A stretch of 64,000 nt of DNA from NCBI RefSeq assembly GCF_000400715.1, contig NZ_KE007345.1, positions 258,351 to 322,350 on the forward strand, written 5' to 3'. Every line of letters starts with the position of its first letter. The first letter of the stretch is position 1. Source of the DNA: Acinetobacter genomosp. 15BJ (lineage in GTDB: Bacteria > Pseudomonadota > Gammaproteobacteria > Pseudomonadales > Moraxellaceae). Of the stretch, positions 54,924 to 63,424 are shown one piece after another. Under the pieces are notes generated by a model. The model was given only the letters and a program-made list of their open reading frames with translations, had not been told where the DNA came from and made no database searches. Made by a program: the position numbers and the translations under genes.

Positions 54924-54928
54924 TTTCT

Positions 54929-56386
54929 ATGTTTTCCAATATTCGAGCGCAATGGTTCTCCAATATCCGTGCGGATATTTTGGCTGGGCTGGTTGTCAGT
55001 TTGGCACTGATCCCTGAAGCCATCGCTTTCTCTATTATTGCGGGAGTCGACCCCAAAGTCGGTTTATACGCTTCATTCTGTATTGCCGTGGTAATTGCTT
55101 TCGTTGGTGGTCGCCCCGCCATGATTTCAGCAGCAACAGGCGCTATGGCCTTAGTCATGGCCAGTTTAGTTAAAGAACATGGCTTACAATATCTACTGGC
55201 TGCCACCTTGCTCACAGGTGTATTGCAAATTATCGCGGGCTATCTAAAACTCGCCAAACTCATGCGTTTCGTATCCAAATCTGTGGTGATTGGATTCGTC
55301 AATGCACTGGCGATTTTGATCTTTATGGCGCAACTGCCTGAACTGGTCAACGTCACATGGCAGGTCTATGCCTTGGTATTACTGGGCCTGATCATTATCT
55401 ATTTATTTCCACTGATTCCGAAGATCGGAAAATTATTACCCTCTCCTTTGGTCTGTATCATCACCGTGACTTTGCTGGCAATCTACTTCGGCATTGATAT
55501 TCGTACAGTGGGAGACATGGGTTCATTACCCGATACGCTTCCCGTATTCTTAATTCCTGATATTCCCCTTAACTTTGAAACCTTAAAAATCATCTTTCCC
55601 TATGCTGTTGCTTTAGCTGCAGTCGGTTTGCTTGAGTCGATGATGACGGCGACGATTATTGATGAGATGACCGATACCCCAAGCGATAAATTTCAAGAAT
55701 GTAAGGGTCAGGGTATCGCCAATATCGCTTCTGGCTTTATGGGCGGTATGGCCGGTTGTGCCATGATTGGGCAATCGATGATTAACGTCAAATCAGGTGG
55801 ATTGACTCGATTATCGACCTTTTCAGCGGGAATATTCCTCCTCATCTTAGTCGTATTTATCAGCGACTGGTTAAAGGTGATTCCCATGGCTGCCTTAGTT
55901 GCCGTGATGATCATGGTCTCGATCAGTACCTTTGAATGGAAATCCATCAGTAGTTTTAGCAAGAATCCAATCAGTAGCAATATCGTGATGCTTGCAACAG
56001 TGGTTGTGGTGGTTGCGACTCATAATTTGGCCTTGGGCGTACTCACAGGCGTGTTACTGTCGGCTTTATTCCTTGCCAATAAATTAGAACAGGACATTCG
56101 AGTTGAGCGATATTTTGAAAATCAGGCACGCGTTTATGATCTCAAAGGTCAGATTTTCTTTAGCTCTTCAGAAAAATTTATGCAAAGTTTTGACTTCAAT
56201 GAAGATGTAAAACAAGTCATTATTGATTTAAGCCATTCACATATTTGGGATGTCACTTCAGTCGCAATGATCGACAGTGTGGTACATAAATTACAGCGCA
56301 AAGGTATTCATGTCATGGTACGAGGTTTGAATGAAGCCAGCTCGATCATGATTGATAAATATGGGACTCATCAAAGCTCAAGCTAA
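54929..56386 (+). CDS. SulP-family anion transporter
   Basis: A 485-residue membrane transporter with the SulP fold: the early signature [25 protein letters not shown], about ten to twelve helices, and a C-terminal STAS domain (about 395-480, [14 protein letters not shown]...[20 protein letters not shown]). SulP members carry sulfate, bicarbonate or dicarboxylates, so the substrate is open; no carbonic anhydrase gene is adjacent. A structured leader lies just upstream. Confidence 0.87.
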   Translation: MFSNIRAQWFSNIRADILAGLVVSLALIPEAIAFSIIAGVDPKVGLYASFCIAVVIAFVGGRPAMISAATGAMALVMASLVKEHGLQYLLAATLLTGVLQIIAGYLKLAKLMRFVSKSVVIGFVNALAILIFMAQLPELVNVTWQVYALVLLGLIIIYLFPLIPKIGKLLPSPLVCIITVTLLAIYFGIDIRTVGDMGSLPDTLPVFLIPDIPLNFETLKIIFPYAVALAAVGLLESMMTATIIDEMTDTPSDKFQECKGQGIANIASGFMGGMAGCAMIGQSMINVKSGGLTRLSTFSAGIFLLILVVFISDWLKVIPMAALVAVMIMVSISTFEWKSISSFSKNPISSNIVMLATVVVVVATHNLALGVLTGVLLSALFLANKLEQDIRVERYFENQARVYDLKGQIFFSSSEKFMQSFDFNEDVKQVIIDLSHSHIWDVTSVAMIDSVVHKLQRKGIHVMVRGLNEASSIMIDKYGTHQSSS

Positions 56387-56413
56387 GCTTGCATCATAAT
56401 AATCAACAGCTTT

Positions 56414-56448
56414 AAAAGCGTTTAAGAACCGACTTAAGCGCTTTTTTA
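56414..56448 (+). terminator. Terminator of sulP
   Basis: A 12-bp stem (56414-56425 with 56434-56445, one G.T pair), 8-base loop and T-run. Confidence 0.85.
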
Positions 56449-56451
56449 GAC

Positions 56452-57003
56452 TTAATAAATCACGTTTCGAATAAAACGAACGCTACGATTGCCCTGATTG
56501 AGATAACGATAATTGACAGAACTCTCAAATAAAATCGACTCACCTGCCTGAAGCACTCGATCTTCATGTTCAAACGAAATCGTCAATTCGCCCTCAACCA
56601 CATAAATCAACTCTTGCCAGCCTGTTTGATCTGGCTCTGCTTGATACACCTCCCCCACAGCCAGAGACCATGTCCACAATTCAACTTGTGTCTGGGTTGG
56701 CACTGCAGCCAACAGCGTGGCCTGACTTTCAGCCTGTTGGCCTTGCCACGCTAAGGTATTGACGATAGCAGATTCACTCAACTCAGATGGGCTGACCAAC
56801 TTTTTAAAATCGACCGCTAAAGCCGTTGCAATCGCATCGAGCTTGGCCAAACTAATATTGACTTGACCTGTTTCCAAAGCAGCAATGGTACGGCGACTGA
56901 CGCCTGCTCGATCCGCCAAGTCTTGCTGGCTGAGCTGACGTTCGGTACGAAACAGACGAATATTCTGTCCCACATCTTGCAATACCGTCTCTGAATGACT
57001 CAT
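56452..57003 (-). CDS. XRE-family regulator with cupin domain
   Basis: A 183-residue regulator: an N-terminal helix-turn-helix (about 12-66, FRTERQLSQQDLADRAGVSRRTIAALETG) and a C-terminal cupin sensor (about 110-180, QELIYVVEGELTISFEHEDRVLQAGESILF). This architecture usually senses a small molecule and often regulates an adjacent exporter. It is divergent from an EamA transporter gene, and two copies of a palindrome lie in the shared promoter region. Confidence 0.9.
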   Translation of the reverse strand: MSHSETVLQDVGQNIRLFRTERQLSQQDLADRAGVSRRTIAALETGQVNISLAKLDAIATALAVDFKKLVSPSELSESAIVNTLAWQGQQAESQATLLAAVPTQTQVELWTWSLAVGEVYQAEPDQTGWQELIYVVEGELTISFEHEDRVLQAGESILFESSVNYRYLNQGNRSVRFIRNVIY

Positions 57004-57030
57004 TCATTCCTACAATGAAAATAAAAATCT

Positions 57031-57046
57031 GCGCAATATATTGCAC
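57031..57046. promoter_or_regulatory. Palindrome 1 in the regulator-exporter gap, putative operator
   Basis: GCGCAATATATTGCAC is a 16-bp palindrome with one mismatched pair, 27 bases upstream of the XRE-cupin start. A second copy lies at 57070-57085. Confidence 0.65.
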
Positions 57047-57069
57047 AAGACCAACAAGCAATGCAATAT

Positions 57070-57085
57070 GTGCAGTATATTGCAC
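57070..57085. promoter_or_regulatory. Palindrome 2 in the regulator-exporter gap, putative operator
   Basis: GTGCAGTATATTGCAC has the same ideal form GTGCAATATATTGCAC as site 1, with centres 39 bases apart. A further half-site TGCAATAT is at 57062-57069. It ends just before the exporter start, a good position for repression. Confidence 0.65.
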
Positions 57086-57092
57086 TTCACTC

Positions 57093-58007
57093 ATGAGGAT
57101 GGCTGCGTTGACCGCTTTATCTCAATCTCCTAAAGCCGCACAATTCGCGCTTATTTTTATCACCATGATTTGGGGTGGCACCTTTCTAGCCGTGCAATAT
57201 GCGCTGAATTTTAGTAGCCCAATGTTTTTTGTCGGCTGCCGTTTTGCAGTCGCGGCCTTGGTAATCTTTTTGATCTCAATCAAATCCATGCGTGGCCTAA
57301 CCCTAAAAGAGAGCTTGGCAGGTACAGCCATCGGAATTGTGATTGCAATTGGCTATGGCACTCAAACCATTGGCCTACAAAGTATTCTGAGTAGCGAATC
57401 CGCTTTTCTAACCGCACTGTATGTGCCCTTAGTCCCCATTTTAATGTGGGTGATCTTCCAAAAGATGCCTTCTATGATGACTTGGGTGGGTACTGCACTG
57501 GCCTTTACTGGGTTGGTCTTGTTAACAGGTAATGGCTTTGCCAGTATTAATTTCAGTTATGGACAAACACTGACCTTGATCTGTGCTTTTGTTATCGCTT
57601 TAGAAATTATCCTGATTGGTTATTTTGCTGGGAAAGTTAATCTAAGAAGAGTCACAGTGATTCAATTGGCGGTCGCCTCATTCTTATCATTCGCCAGTAT
57701 GCCCTTGGTTGGTGAACACAGTATTCCTGACTTTTCATGGGAATTAGTGATTATCGCAGTGGCGCTCGGCTTAGCCAGTGCGTTAATTCAGTTTGTAATG
57801 AACTGGGCGCAACGTATGGTCGATCCGACGCGTGCTGCGATTATTTATGCGGGTGAGCCCGTTTGGGCAGGTGTGATCGGCCGTATTGCAGGAGAGCGGC
57901 TCCCCTTAGTTGCATTGTTTGGGGGACTATTAGTGGTGCTTGGGGTTTTAGTCAGCGAATTAAAATTTAAATTCTTTGCGAAGAAACAACTGCCAGAAAA
58001 TAAATAA
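57093..58007 (+). CDS. EamA-family (DMT) transporter
   Basis: A membrane protein of about 304 residues with ten helices in two EamA halves. Segments WGGTFLAVQYALNFSSPMFFVGCRFAVAAL and PTRAAIIYAGEPVWAGVIGRIAGERLP are typical. Such proteins export amino acids or metabolites. Starts at ATG 57093 and 57099 are both possible; upstream sequence to 57015 carries the operator-like palindromes and is not coding. It is divergent from the XRE-cupin regulator, its likely controller. Confidence 0.87.
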   Translation: MRMAALTALSQSPKAAQFALIFITMIWGGTFLAVQYALNFSSPMFFVGCRFAVAALVIFLISIKSMRGLTLKESLAGTAIGIVIAIGYGTQTIGLQSILSSESAFLTALYVPLVPILMWVIFQKMPSMMTWVGTALAFTGLVLLTGNGFASINFSYGQTLTLICAFVIALEIILIGYFAGKVNLRRVTVIQLAVASFLSFASMPLVGEHSIPDFSWELVIIAVALGLASALIQFVMNWAQRMVDPTRAAIIYAGEPVWAGVIGRIAGERLPLVALFGGLLVVLGVLVSELKFKFFAKKQLPENK

Positions 58008-58016
58008 ATATCGGAA

Positions 58017-58058
58017 AGCGCACCACAGTTTTTCTTTCAATAAAAGCTGTGGTGCGCT
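58017..58058. other. Strong hairpin between convergent EamA and acyl-CoA dehydrogenase-like genes
   Basis: A perfect 12-bp GC-rich stem AGCGCACCACAG/CTGTGGTGCGCT (58017-58028 with 58047-58058) with inner T/A pairing. No clear U-run on either strand; it separates two convergent genes and may act as a bidirectional transcript end. Confidence 0.6.
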
Positions 58059-58065
58059 GAGATCG

Positions 58066-59325
58066 CTAAGCTGGGACTTCTTTTTGATTCACAGCAACAG
58101 GACTATTGCCAATCTGCCAGACATAAGGCAATGGCGTTTGATTGACCTCCCAATCCCCAATCACTTTCTGTTTATAGACCAATGGGTTGTGTGATGAGAC
58201 CACACGGGCATTGCGCCAAAAACGGTCCAATTGCTTGTCGGTGCTACTGGCCGATGCACCCAAGGCATTAAACAGCTCGGTACTCAGACTCAAGACCAAC
58301 TCCGCAATTACTACCTGCCCCTGCGCCGACACCAATTCAGCCCGCTCATTGGCCTCTAACTCAGCCTGTTCATCGTTCTGAAAATGCTGAAGATAAGCAA
58401 CATCTAAAGCTTCAGCAGTACTTAATGCAATACTTTGCGCGGCATAGGCCTGTGCAGAAGCTTTACCAATCACTTGCAGGATTTGTGCATCTTCACGTAC
58501 CAGACTGGCATTGCCATGACTATAAATCCGCGTCCGCTGACGCACTTCCTGTTTAAAAGTCGCTACTGCACTTTGTGCAATGCCTGCCAAAGTCGAGAGA
58601 TGCACTACCTGATAAAATGCGGTTTGATATTTAAATCGGTTTTCAAATACCAAAATATGATCTCGGCTAATCTCCACATTGTTTAAGGTCAGTGTACCGC
58701 TGCCCGTGGTTTTTTGTCCAAAGCCATCCCAATCATCCACAATATCAATGCCTGCTGCTTGTGTGGACACCGCAGCAATCACATGCTGATTGGTGGCTTC
58801 ATCCAATGCGAACAGGTCAATCCAGTCTGCGAATATCGTGCCTGTAGAATAATACTTCTGACCATTGATACGGAGTTTGCCATCTTGCGCTGCCGTAACC
58901 CGAGTCGCCACATCTCCTATTTCAACTTTACCAATTTCGGTCCACGCATTCCCCACAATCTCACCACGGACAAAGCGTTCAAACCATAAGGTCTGTGCTG
59001 CCGTTTTTTGGGCATTTAAACGGTCTTCGACAAAGGCAAAATGCCCCCGTAAGGCCTGAACCACATTGGAGTCGGCCTGAGCAAGTTCAATTAATAACTG
59101 AAATAGCTGCTTTTGCGAAACCCCATCACCACCAAATGCCACAGGCACGCGTACAGCGCCAAAACCAGCCTGTTTTAACCACTGAATCGGTTCATAGGGC
59201 AAGCTTCGGTTTTGTTCCCGTACTAAAGCACCTTCCGCAATCCGCTCGAAGATCGGACGGAACTTGCCCGCCACCTGTTCATAATGTGCGCCTAAGGAGA
59301 GATTTTGATTGCTTTGACTGGTCAT
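58066..59325 (-). CDS. Acyl-CoA dehydrogenase-like flavin monooxygenase
   Basis: A 419-residue flavoprotein with the acyl-CoA dehydrogenase fold: helical N-terminus (about 15-130), a central beta domain with NGQKYYSTGTIFADWIDLFA and WDGFGQKTTGSGTLTLNNVE, and helical C-terminal domain. This subgroup, near DszC and SfnB, uses reduced flavin for organosulfur oxidation rather than acyl-CoA. AGAGGA ribosome-binding site before ATG; 12 bases after the sfnB-like stop, hence one operon. Substrate unknown. Confidence 0.78.
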   Translation of the reverse strand: MTSQSNQNLSLGAHYEQVAGKFRPIFERIAEGALVREQNRSLPYEPIQWLKQAGFGAVRVPVAFGGDGVSQKQLFQLLIELAQADSNVVQALRGHFAFVEDRLNAQKTAAQTLWFERFVRGEIVGNAWTEIGKVEIGDVATRVTAAQDGKLRINGQKYYSTGTIFADWIDLFALDEATNQHVIAAVSTQAAGIDIVDDWDGFGQKTTGSGTLTLNNVEISRDHILVFENRFKYQTAFYQVVHLSTLAGIAQSAVATFKQEVRQRTRIYSHGNASLVREDAQILQVIGKASAQAYAAQSIALSTAEALDVAYLQHFQNDEQAELEANERAELVSAQGQVVIAELVLSLSTELFNALGASASSTDKQLDRFWRNARVVSSHNPLVYKQKVIGDWEVNQTPLPYVWQIGNSPVAVNQKEVPA

Positions 59326-59337
59326 AATAGCGTCCTC

Positions 59338-60588
59338 TTAGCTCCACGCATGACGTGGCAGTGCCACACCATTCAAATAATAATTACCCACCAGATTGTA
59401 TTTCCAACGTACCGGATCATGCAGGGTATGCGTGCGTGCATTGCGCCAGTGTCGATCCAGATTCAACTCGGATAAGGTGGAACGGGTACCCGACAACTCA
59501 AATAATTTATTGGCTGCCAAGAGTGCGATTTCAGTGGTCAGCACTTTCGATTCAGCCGTGAGTAAAGTTGCTTCTGTTACGCTGTCTTCGCTTGGATTGG
59601 CCAAAGCACGATCAATCGCTTCACCTGCCAAAGCTAAAACCGCCTCTGCGGCACGTAGTTTAATTTTTAGCTCGCCAATATTGCTAATGGTATAGGGATC
59701 TTCACTGGCGTGTTCCAAACCTGAATCAATCCAAGGGCGGGCATGCTCACGCACATAGCGAATGGTTTCCTCAATGGCCCCACGCGCAATCCCCGCATCG
59801 ACAGCGGACTGAATAATTTGCGAAATTGCACCTGCTGCTGTTGGCCGTTCAAAAGCCTGATGAATCGGCACCACATATTTTAAATCGACTCGCACATGAT
59901 CGAGCTGCACGCTGCCACTGGCTGTGGTGCGCTGACCAAAACTGCTCCAGTCATTCACAATGGTCAAACCTGGACTATGTTGTGGTACCAGTGCTGCAAA
60001 TACTTTGCCTTCGTCACTGACTGAAACCACAGGAATCCAATGTGCCAATAAAGCACCTGTGGCAAAGAATTTCTGACCACTAATCAGCGCATAATCCTCT
60101 TTAAATTCAATTTTGGTGGTCAAATCCGCGACTGTTTTCGAGTTTTTTTCAGAGAATGCATTGCCTAAACGCTTACCTTGCAGCACTTGTTCGAAGAAGA
60201 ACTGCTGCTGTTCCAATGACGCATCCAAACGGATATGTTCTAAAAAGGCCCAATGATTTTGTGCAATCTGCCCTAAAGATGAATCTGCACTGGAAATAAT
60301 GGTCACCACCTCAGCAAGGGTTTTATAACTTACCCCTGCCCCCCCGAACTGTTTCGGAATGTTGATCCCCCACAGACCCGAGGCAGAATATTGCTGGATT
60401 TCTTGCAATGGCAGCTTGCGTTCATGATCACGCTTTGCTGCCTCTTTGGCAAAAGCAGCCGCTACGCGATGGGCCACAGCAATCGCTTCTTGATCTGAAG
60501 CAATCACATGTGCTGGCGTATTATTCAAGTAAAAATCTTGCGGAATACTCTGTGCATCTTCCAGTTTTATTTCTATTTTTGAGGTCAT
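59338..60588 (-). CDS. SfnB-type sulfur acquisition oxidoreductase
   Basis: A 416-residue paralogue of the downstream protein (same fold; NGQKYYSTG corresponds to SGQKFFATG, WDGFGQKTTGSG to WSSFGQRTTASG). It resembles the SfnB group, flavin-dependent oxidoreductases used in sulfone/sulfonate sulfur scavenging in pseudomonads. Reduced flavin would come from a separate reductase not seen here. First gene of a two-gene unit; divergent from an LLM monooxygenase gene. Confidence 0.8.
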   Translation of the reverse strand: MTSKIEIKLEDAQSIPQDFYLNNTPAHVIASDQEAIAVAHRVAAAFAKEAAKRDHERKLPLQEIQQYSASGLWGINIPKQFGGAGVSYKTLAEVVTIISSADSSLGQIAQNHWAFLEHIRLDASLEQQQFFFEQVLQGKRLGNAFSEKNSKTVADLTTKIEFKEDYALISGQKFFATGALLAHWIPVVSVSDEGKVFAALVPQHSPGLTIVNDWSSFGQRTTASGSVQLDHVRVDLKYVVPIHQAFERPTAAGAISQIIQSAVDAGIARGAIEETIRYVREHARPWIDSGLEHASEDPYTISNIGELKIKLRAAEAVLALAGEAIDRALANPSEDSVTEATLLTAESKVLTTEIALLAANKLFELSGTRSTLSELNLDRHWRNARTHTLHDPVRWKYNLVGNYYLNGVALPRHAWS

Positions 60589-60936
60589 TATAAATACTCA
60601 TTTTCCAGTTATAAAAATAAACTAGCACTATTTTTATTGCATATTTATAAGTTAAATATAGAAACTAATCTTTTTATTTAAAATAAACTCAAACCATCAC
60701 TTATTGATTTAAAAAATCATTTAAAATCAGCAACTCCCTAAGGGTTAACTCACACCTCAGCACATCTAACCAGAGCAGAAATAAAACAACCTTTTGAATT
60801 TAATAAAAATAATCGGTAAAAATACAATCAAAAAAATCGTTAAATAGATTCATGATAAACATTGATTTTTTTATGATTAATCAATTCAATCTTTTTTGAT
60901 TAAGATCAATAAAAACCTTTAATTTAGTAAAGAACA
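60589..60936. other. 348-base very AT-rich intergenic region between divergent sulfur genes
   Basis: No coding region was seen. It must contain both divergent promoters. I looked for a sigma-54 element (GG-N10-GC), expected if an SfnR-like activator controls these genes, and found no good match. Poly-A and poly-T tracts are frequent. Confidence 0.5.
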
Positions 60937-62337
60937 ATGAGCAAGCAAATTAGATTTAATGCCTTTGAAATGAACTGTATTGCGCATCAATCGCCAGGAT
61001 TGTGGCGTCACCCTCAGGATCGCTCGACTGAATATAAAGACCTCGAATATTGGACCGATTTGGCCAAGATATTGGAGCGCGGCAAGTTTGATGGGGTTTT
61101 TATTGCTGATGTTTTAGGCATTTATGATGTTTATCATCAATCAGCAGTACATGCGCTCACAGGTGCCGTACAAGTTCCGGTGAATGACCCTTTACAAATT
61201 GTACCTGCCATGGCTGCGGTGACCAAACACTTAGGCTTTGGCCTGACCACCTCGATTTCTTTTGAACACCCTTATCCCTTTGCACGGCGCATGAGTACCT
61301 TGGATCATTTGACCAAAGGCCGCATTGGTTGGAACATCGTCACCTCATACTTGGAAAGTGGCTCAAAAAATTTAGGTCTTAAAACTCAAGTCAGTCATGA
61401 TCGACGTTATGACATCGCTGATGAATATTTAGAGGTTCTCTACAAGCTTTGGGAAGGCTCTTGGGAACAAGATGCTGTATTGCGTGATAAAGAAAAAGGC
61501 ATCTTTGCCGACCATCGCAAAGTTCATCCCATCAATCATCAAGGTCAGTATTTTAGCGTTCCCGGCATTCATATTTGCGAACCATCACCGCAACGTACCC
61601 CTGTGCTCTATCAAGCAGGTGCATCCAGTCGTGGGCAATTATTTGCCAGCCAAAATGCTGAATGTGTATTTATTTCAGCGCCCACCAAAGCCGCAGTTAA
61701 AAAGCTGGTACAAGGTATTCGCTCCAAACTGCTTGAACAAGGCAAAGACCCACATTCGATTTTAATCTATACCATGCTATCCATCGTGGTGGATGAAACC
61801 GATGCAAAAGCGCAAGCAAAATTTAAAGACTATCAAAGCTACGCCAGCTATCACGGCGGACTCACTTTGGCATCAGGTTGGTCAGGAGTCGACTTCTCGC
61901 AATTTCATGCAGCAGACAAAGTTGAATACATTCATACCGATGCGATTCAATCGATGCTGGATTCTTATGTAAAAGCCGATCCGAATCGAATCTGGACCAT
62001 TGAAGAGATTGCGAAATTTATTAGTATCGGTGGCAATGGCCCAGTACTGGTGGGCTCAGTTACAACTGTGGCCGATCAACTACAGGCATGGACCGAAGAA
62101 ACCGATATTGACGGCTTTAACTTGGCCTATATTTTGGCGCATCAAACTTTTGAGGATGTGGTGGACTTTCTGGTGCCAGAACTACAGCAGCGTGGCGTGT
62201 ATCCAACTGAATATACCGAAGGGACGTTACGAGAGAAGCTGTTTGGCCAAGGTCCGTTATTAACAGAGCAGCACCGTGGGGCAAGCTATCGCTATCATTC
62301 AACAGCGAAAACCAACAACAATATAGAACTCGCTTAG
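60937..62337 (+). CDS. LLM-class flavin-dependent monooxygenase (NtaA/SnaA/DszA type)
   Basis: A 466-residue bacterial-luciferase-like monooxygenase. The start MSKQIRFNAFEMN and segments QSPGLWRHPQDRS, DGVFIADVLGIYDVY, RMSTLDHLTKGRIGWNIVTSY and YQAGASSRG are characteristic of the NtaA/SnaA/DszA/DmoA group, two-component enzymes that oxidise sulfur compounds or aminopolycarboxylates with FMNH2. With the two divergent SfnB-like genes, sulfur scavenging is the likely role. The true substrate is unknown. Confidence 0.85.
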   Translation: MSKQIRFNAFEMNCIAHQSPGLWRHPQDRSTEYKDLEYWTDLAKILERGKFDGVFIADVLGIYDVYHQSAVHALTGAVQVPVNDPLQIVPAMAAVTKHLGFGLTTSISFEHPYPFARRMSTLDHLTKGRIGWNIVTSYLESGSKNLGLKTQVSHDRRYDIADEYLEVLYKLWEGSWEQDAVLRDKEKGIFADHRKVHPINHQGQYFSVPGIHICEPSPQRTPVLYQAGASSRGQLFASQNAECVFISAPTKAAVKKLVQGIRSKLLEQGKDPHSILIYTMLSIVVDETDAKAQAKFKDYQSYASYHGGLTLASGWSGVDFSQFHAADKVEYIHTDAIQSMLDSYVKADPNRIWTIEEIAKFISIGGNGPVLVGSVTTVADQLQAWTEETDIDGFNLAYILAHQTFEDVVDFLVPELQQRGVYPTEYTEGTLREKLFGQGPLLTEQHRGASYRYHSTAKTNNNIELA

Positions 62338-62360
62338 GTTGATACACCACAGCGAGTTCT
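62325..62360. other. Hairpin at the end of the LLM gene
   Basis: A 10-bp stem AGAACTCGCT/AGCGAGTTCT (62325-62334 with 62351-62360) brackets the stop codon of the LLM gene. No U-run follows, so it is a weak terminator at best. Confidence 0.5.
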
Positions 62361-62368
62361 GGTCGATC

Positions 62369-62764
62369 TTAGTCTTGATACATCGGTTTATTGTCATTCA
62401 AGGCAATCAAACCACGGATGGCACGATACACGATCCACACCCATGCCCCAAAAATCACCGCAAAGGCAAAGGTGGTTGCAGAAACTGCAACACCTGCAAA
62501 GGCCGTCCCGTTATCACCAGTAAAGAACAGGAAAGAGAACGGAATAAAAGCAATAATATTCCAAGCCAAATACCACCAGAAGGTGCGGATTTGCCACGTA
62601 AAGTGGCTTTCAAAAATCGAGCCTTGGACATCACTGCGTTTGACATAGTTGATGATCAAGGCAATGATTGCCAACAGACCACCAGTAAAAATCGCAATGA
62701 TATAAAGCACATACAGCACTAAAGTTAAAGTACGGTTTGGATCTTGATCAACGGAATAATTCAT
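62369..62764 (-). CDS. DUF4870-like membrane protein
   Basis: A 131-residue protein with four hydrophobic helices. The segment ALIINYVKRSDVQGSIFESHFTWQIRTFWW matches the family pattern of a conserved ESHF/WQIRTFW loop. Function unknown. A GGAG site is 12 bases before the ATG. It is downstream of the cold-shock/DUF1294 gene on the same strand, 33 bases apart, so it may be the last gene of that unit. Confidence 0.8.
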   Translation of the reverse strand: MNYSVDQDPNRTLTLVLYVLYIIAIFTGGLLAIIALIINYVKRSDVQGSIFESHFTWQIRTFWWYLAWNIIAFIPFSFLFFTGDNGTAFAGVAVSATTFAFAVIFGAWVWIVYRAIRGLIALNDNKPMYQD

Positions 62765-62797
62765 TTTTATTTAATCTCCAGAAACAAACTCCCTCAA

Positions 62798-63415
62798 TCA
62801 ATAGAACACATTGAGCGGAGAAATTAGCCAACATATCAATAGTATATGGAAGACTATGGTACAGAAATAAATCTTACGAAACGGTTGTTTTTGTGTTTTA
62901 TGTCTCAGTTTTTGCTGAGCAAGCCAACCACCGCACCATCCACCCAAAGAATCCACGATATGCAAAGTCTGCTCTGGAATACGTCGATTACCCAATTGTG
63001 CTGCTTCTTTGTCTTGCGCATACAGCCAATAACTCAACACATTCATCAAGCTGACAAATAATAAGGTATACGGCGGTAGCAATTTACTAAAGCTTGCGAT
63101 CAGCATAAAGACTATATAAATCACAATGCCAATCTGCATCGCAGACCAGCGTTTCGACGCTGTAGGCTGACTCGGACGAGCACGATGCTCAATCACTTGG
63201 GATGCTTTCAAATACGTCGCCTGTTGAGCGCGGTAACGACCGCGCTCATCCAGAATCACCCCATATTCCAAGGCACAACCGACCAAGGGTCGCGGACCTG
63301 TGCGAGCAAAGTCTTTGATATGGATAAAGACACGATCTTTTGCTGTGTCATTGGGTTGGATAAAGCCATAGCCTTTATCATCAAACCATTCAACTAAACG
63401 ACCTTGATCTCGCAT
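62798..63415 (-). CDS. Cold-shock domain fused to DUF1294 membrane domain
   Basis: A 205-residue protein. Residues 1-70 form a cold-shock domain (GRLVEWFDDKGYGFIQPND and DRVFIHIKDF, the RNP1-like and RNP2-like motifs) that probably binds single-stranded nucleic acid. The rest is DUF1294, with four membrane helices and the motif LSYWLYAQDKEAAQLGNRRIPEQTLHIVDSLGGW split over a loop. It tethers an RNA-binding domain to the membrane; role unknown. AGGAAA site before ATG. It follows the homoserine kinase gene by nine bases. Confidence 0.9.
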   Translation of the reverse strand: MRDQGRLVEWFDDKGYGFIQPNDTAKDRVFIHIKDFARTGPRPLVGCALEYGVILDERGRYRAQQATYLKASQVIEHRARPSQPTASKRWSAMQIGIVIYIVFMLIASFSKLLPPYTLLFVSLMNVLSYWLYAQDKEAAQLGNRRIPEQTLHIVDSLGGWCGGWLAQQKLRHKTQKQPFRKIYFCTIVFHILLICWLISPLNVFY

Positions 63416-63424
63416 GTCTATTTC

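Noticed and set aside
60589-60936. Possible sigma-54 promoter for the sulfur genes
   Set aside because: The closest match has the wrong spacing between the two elements, so it was not annotated.
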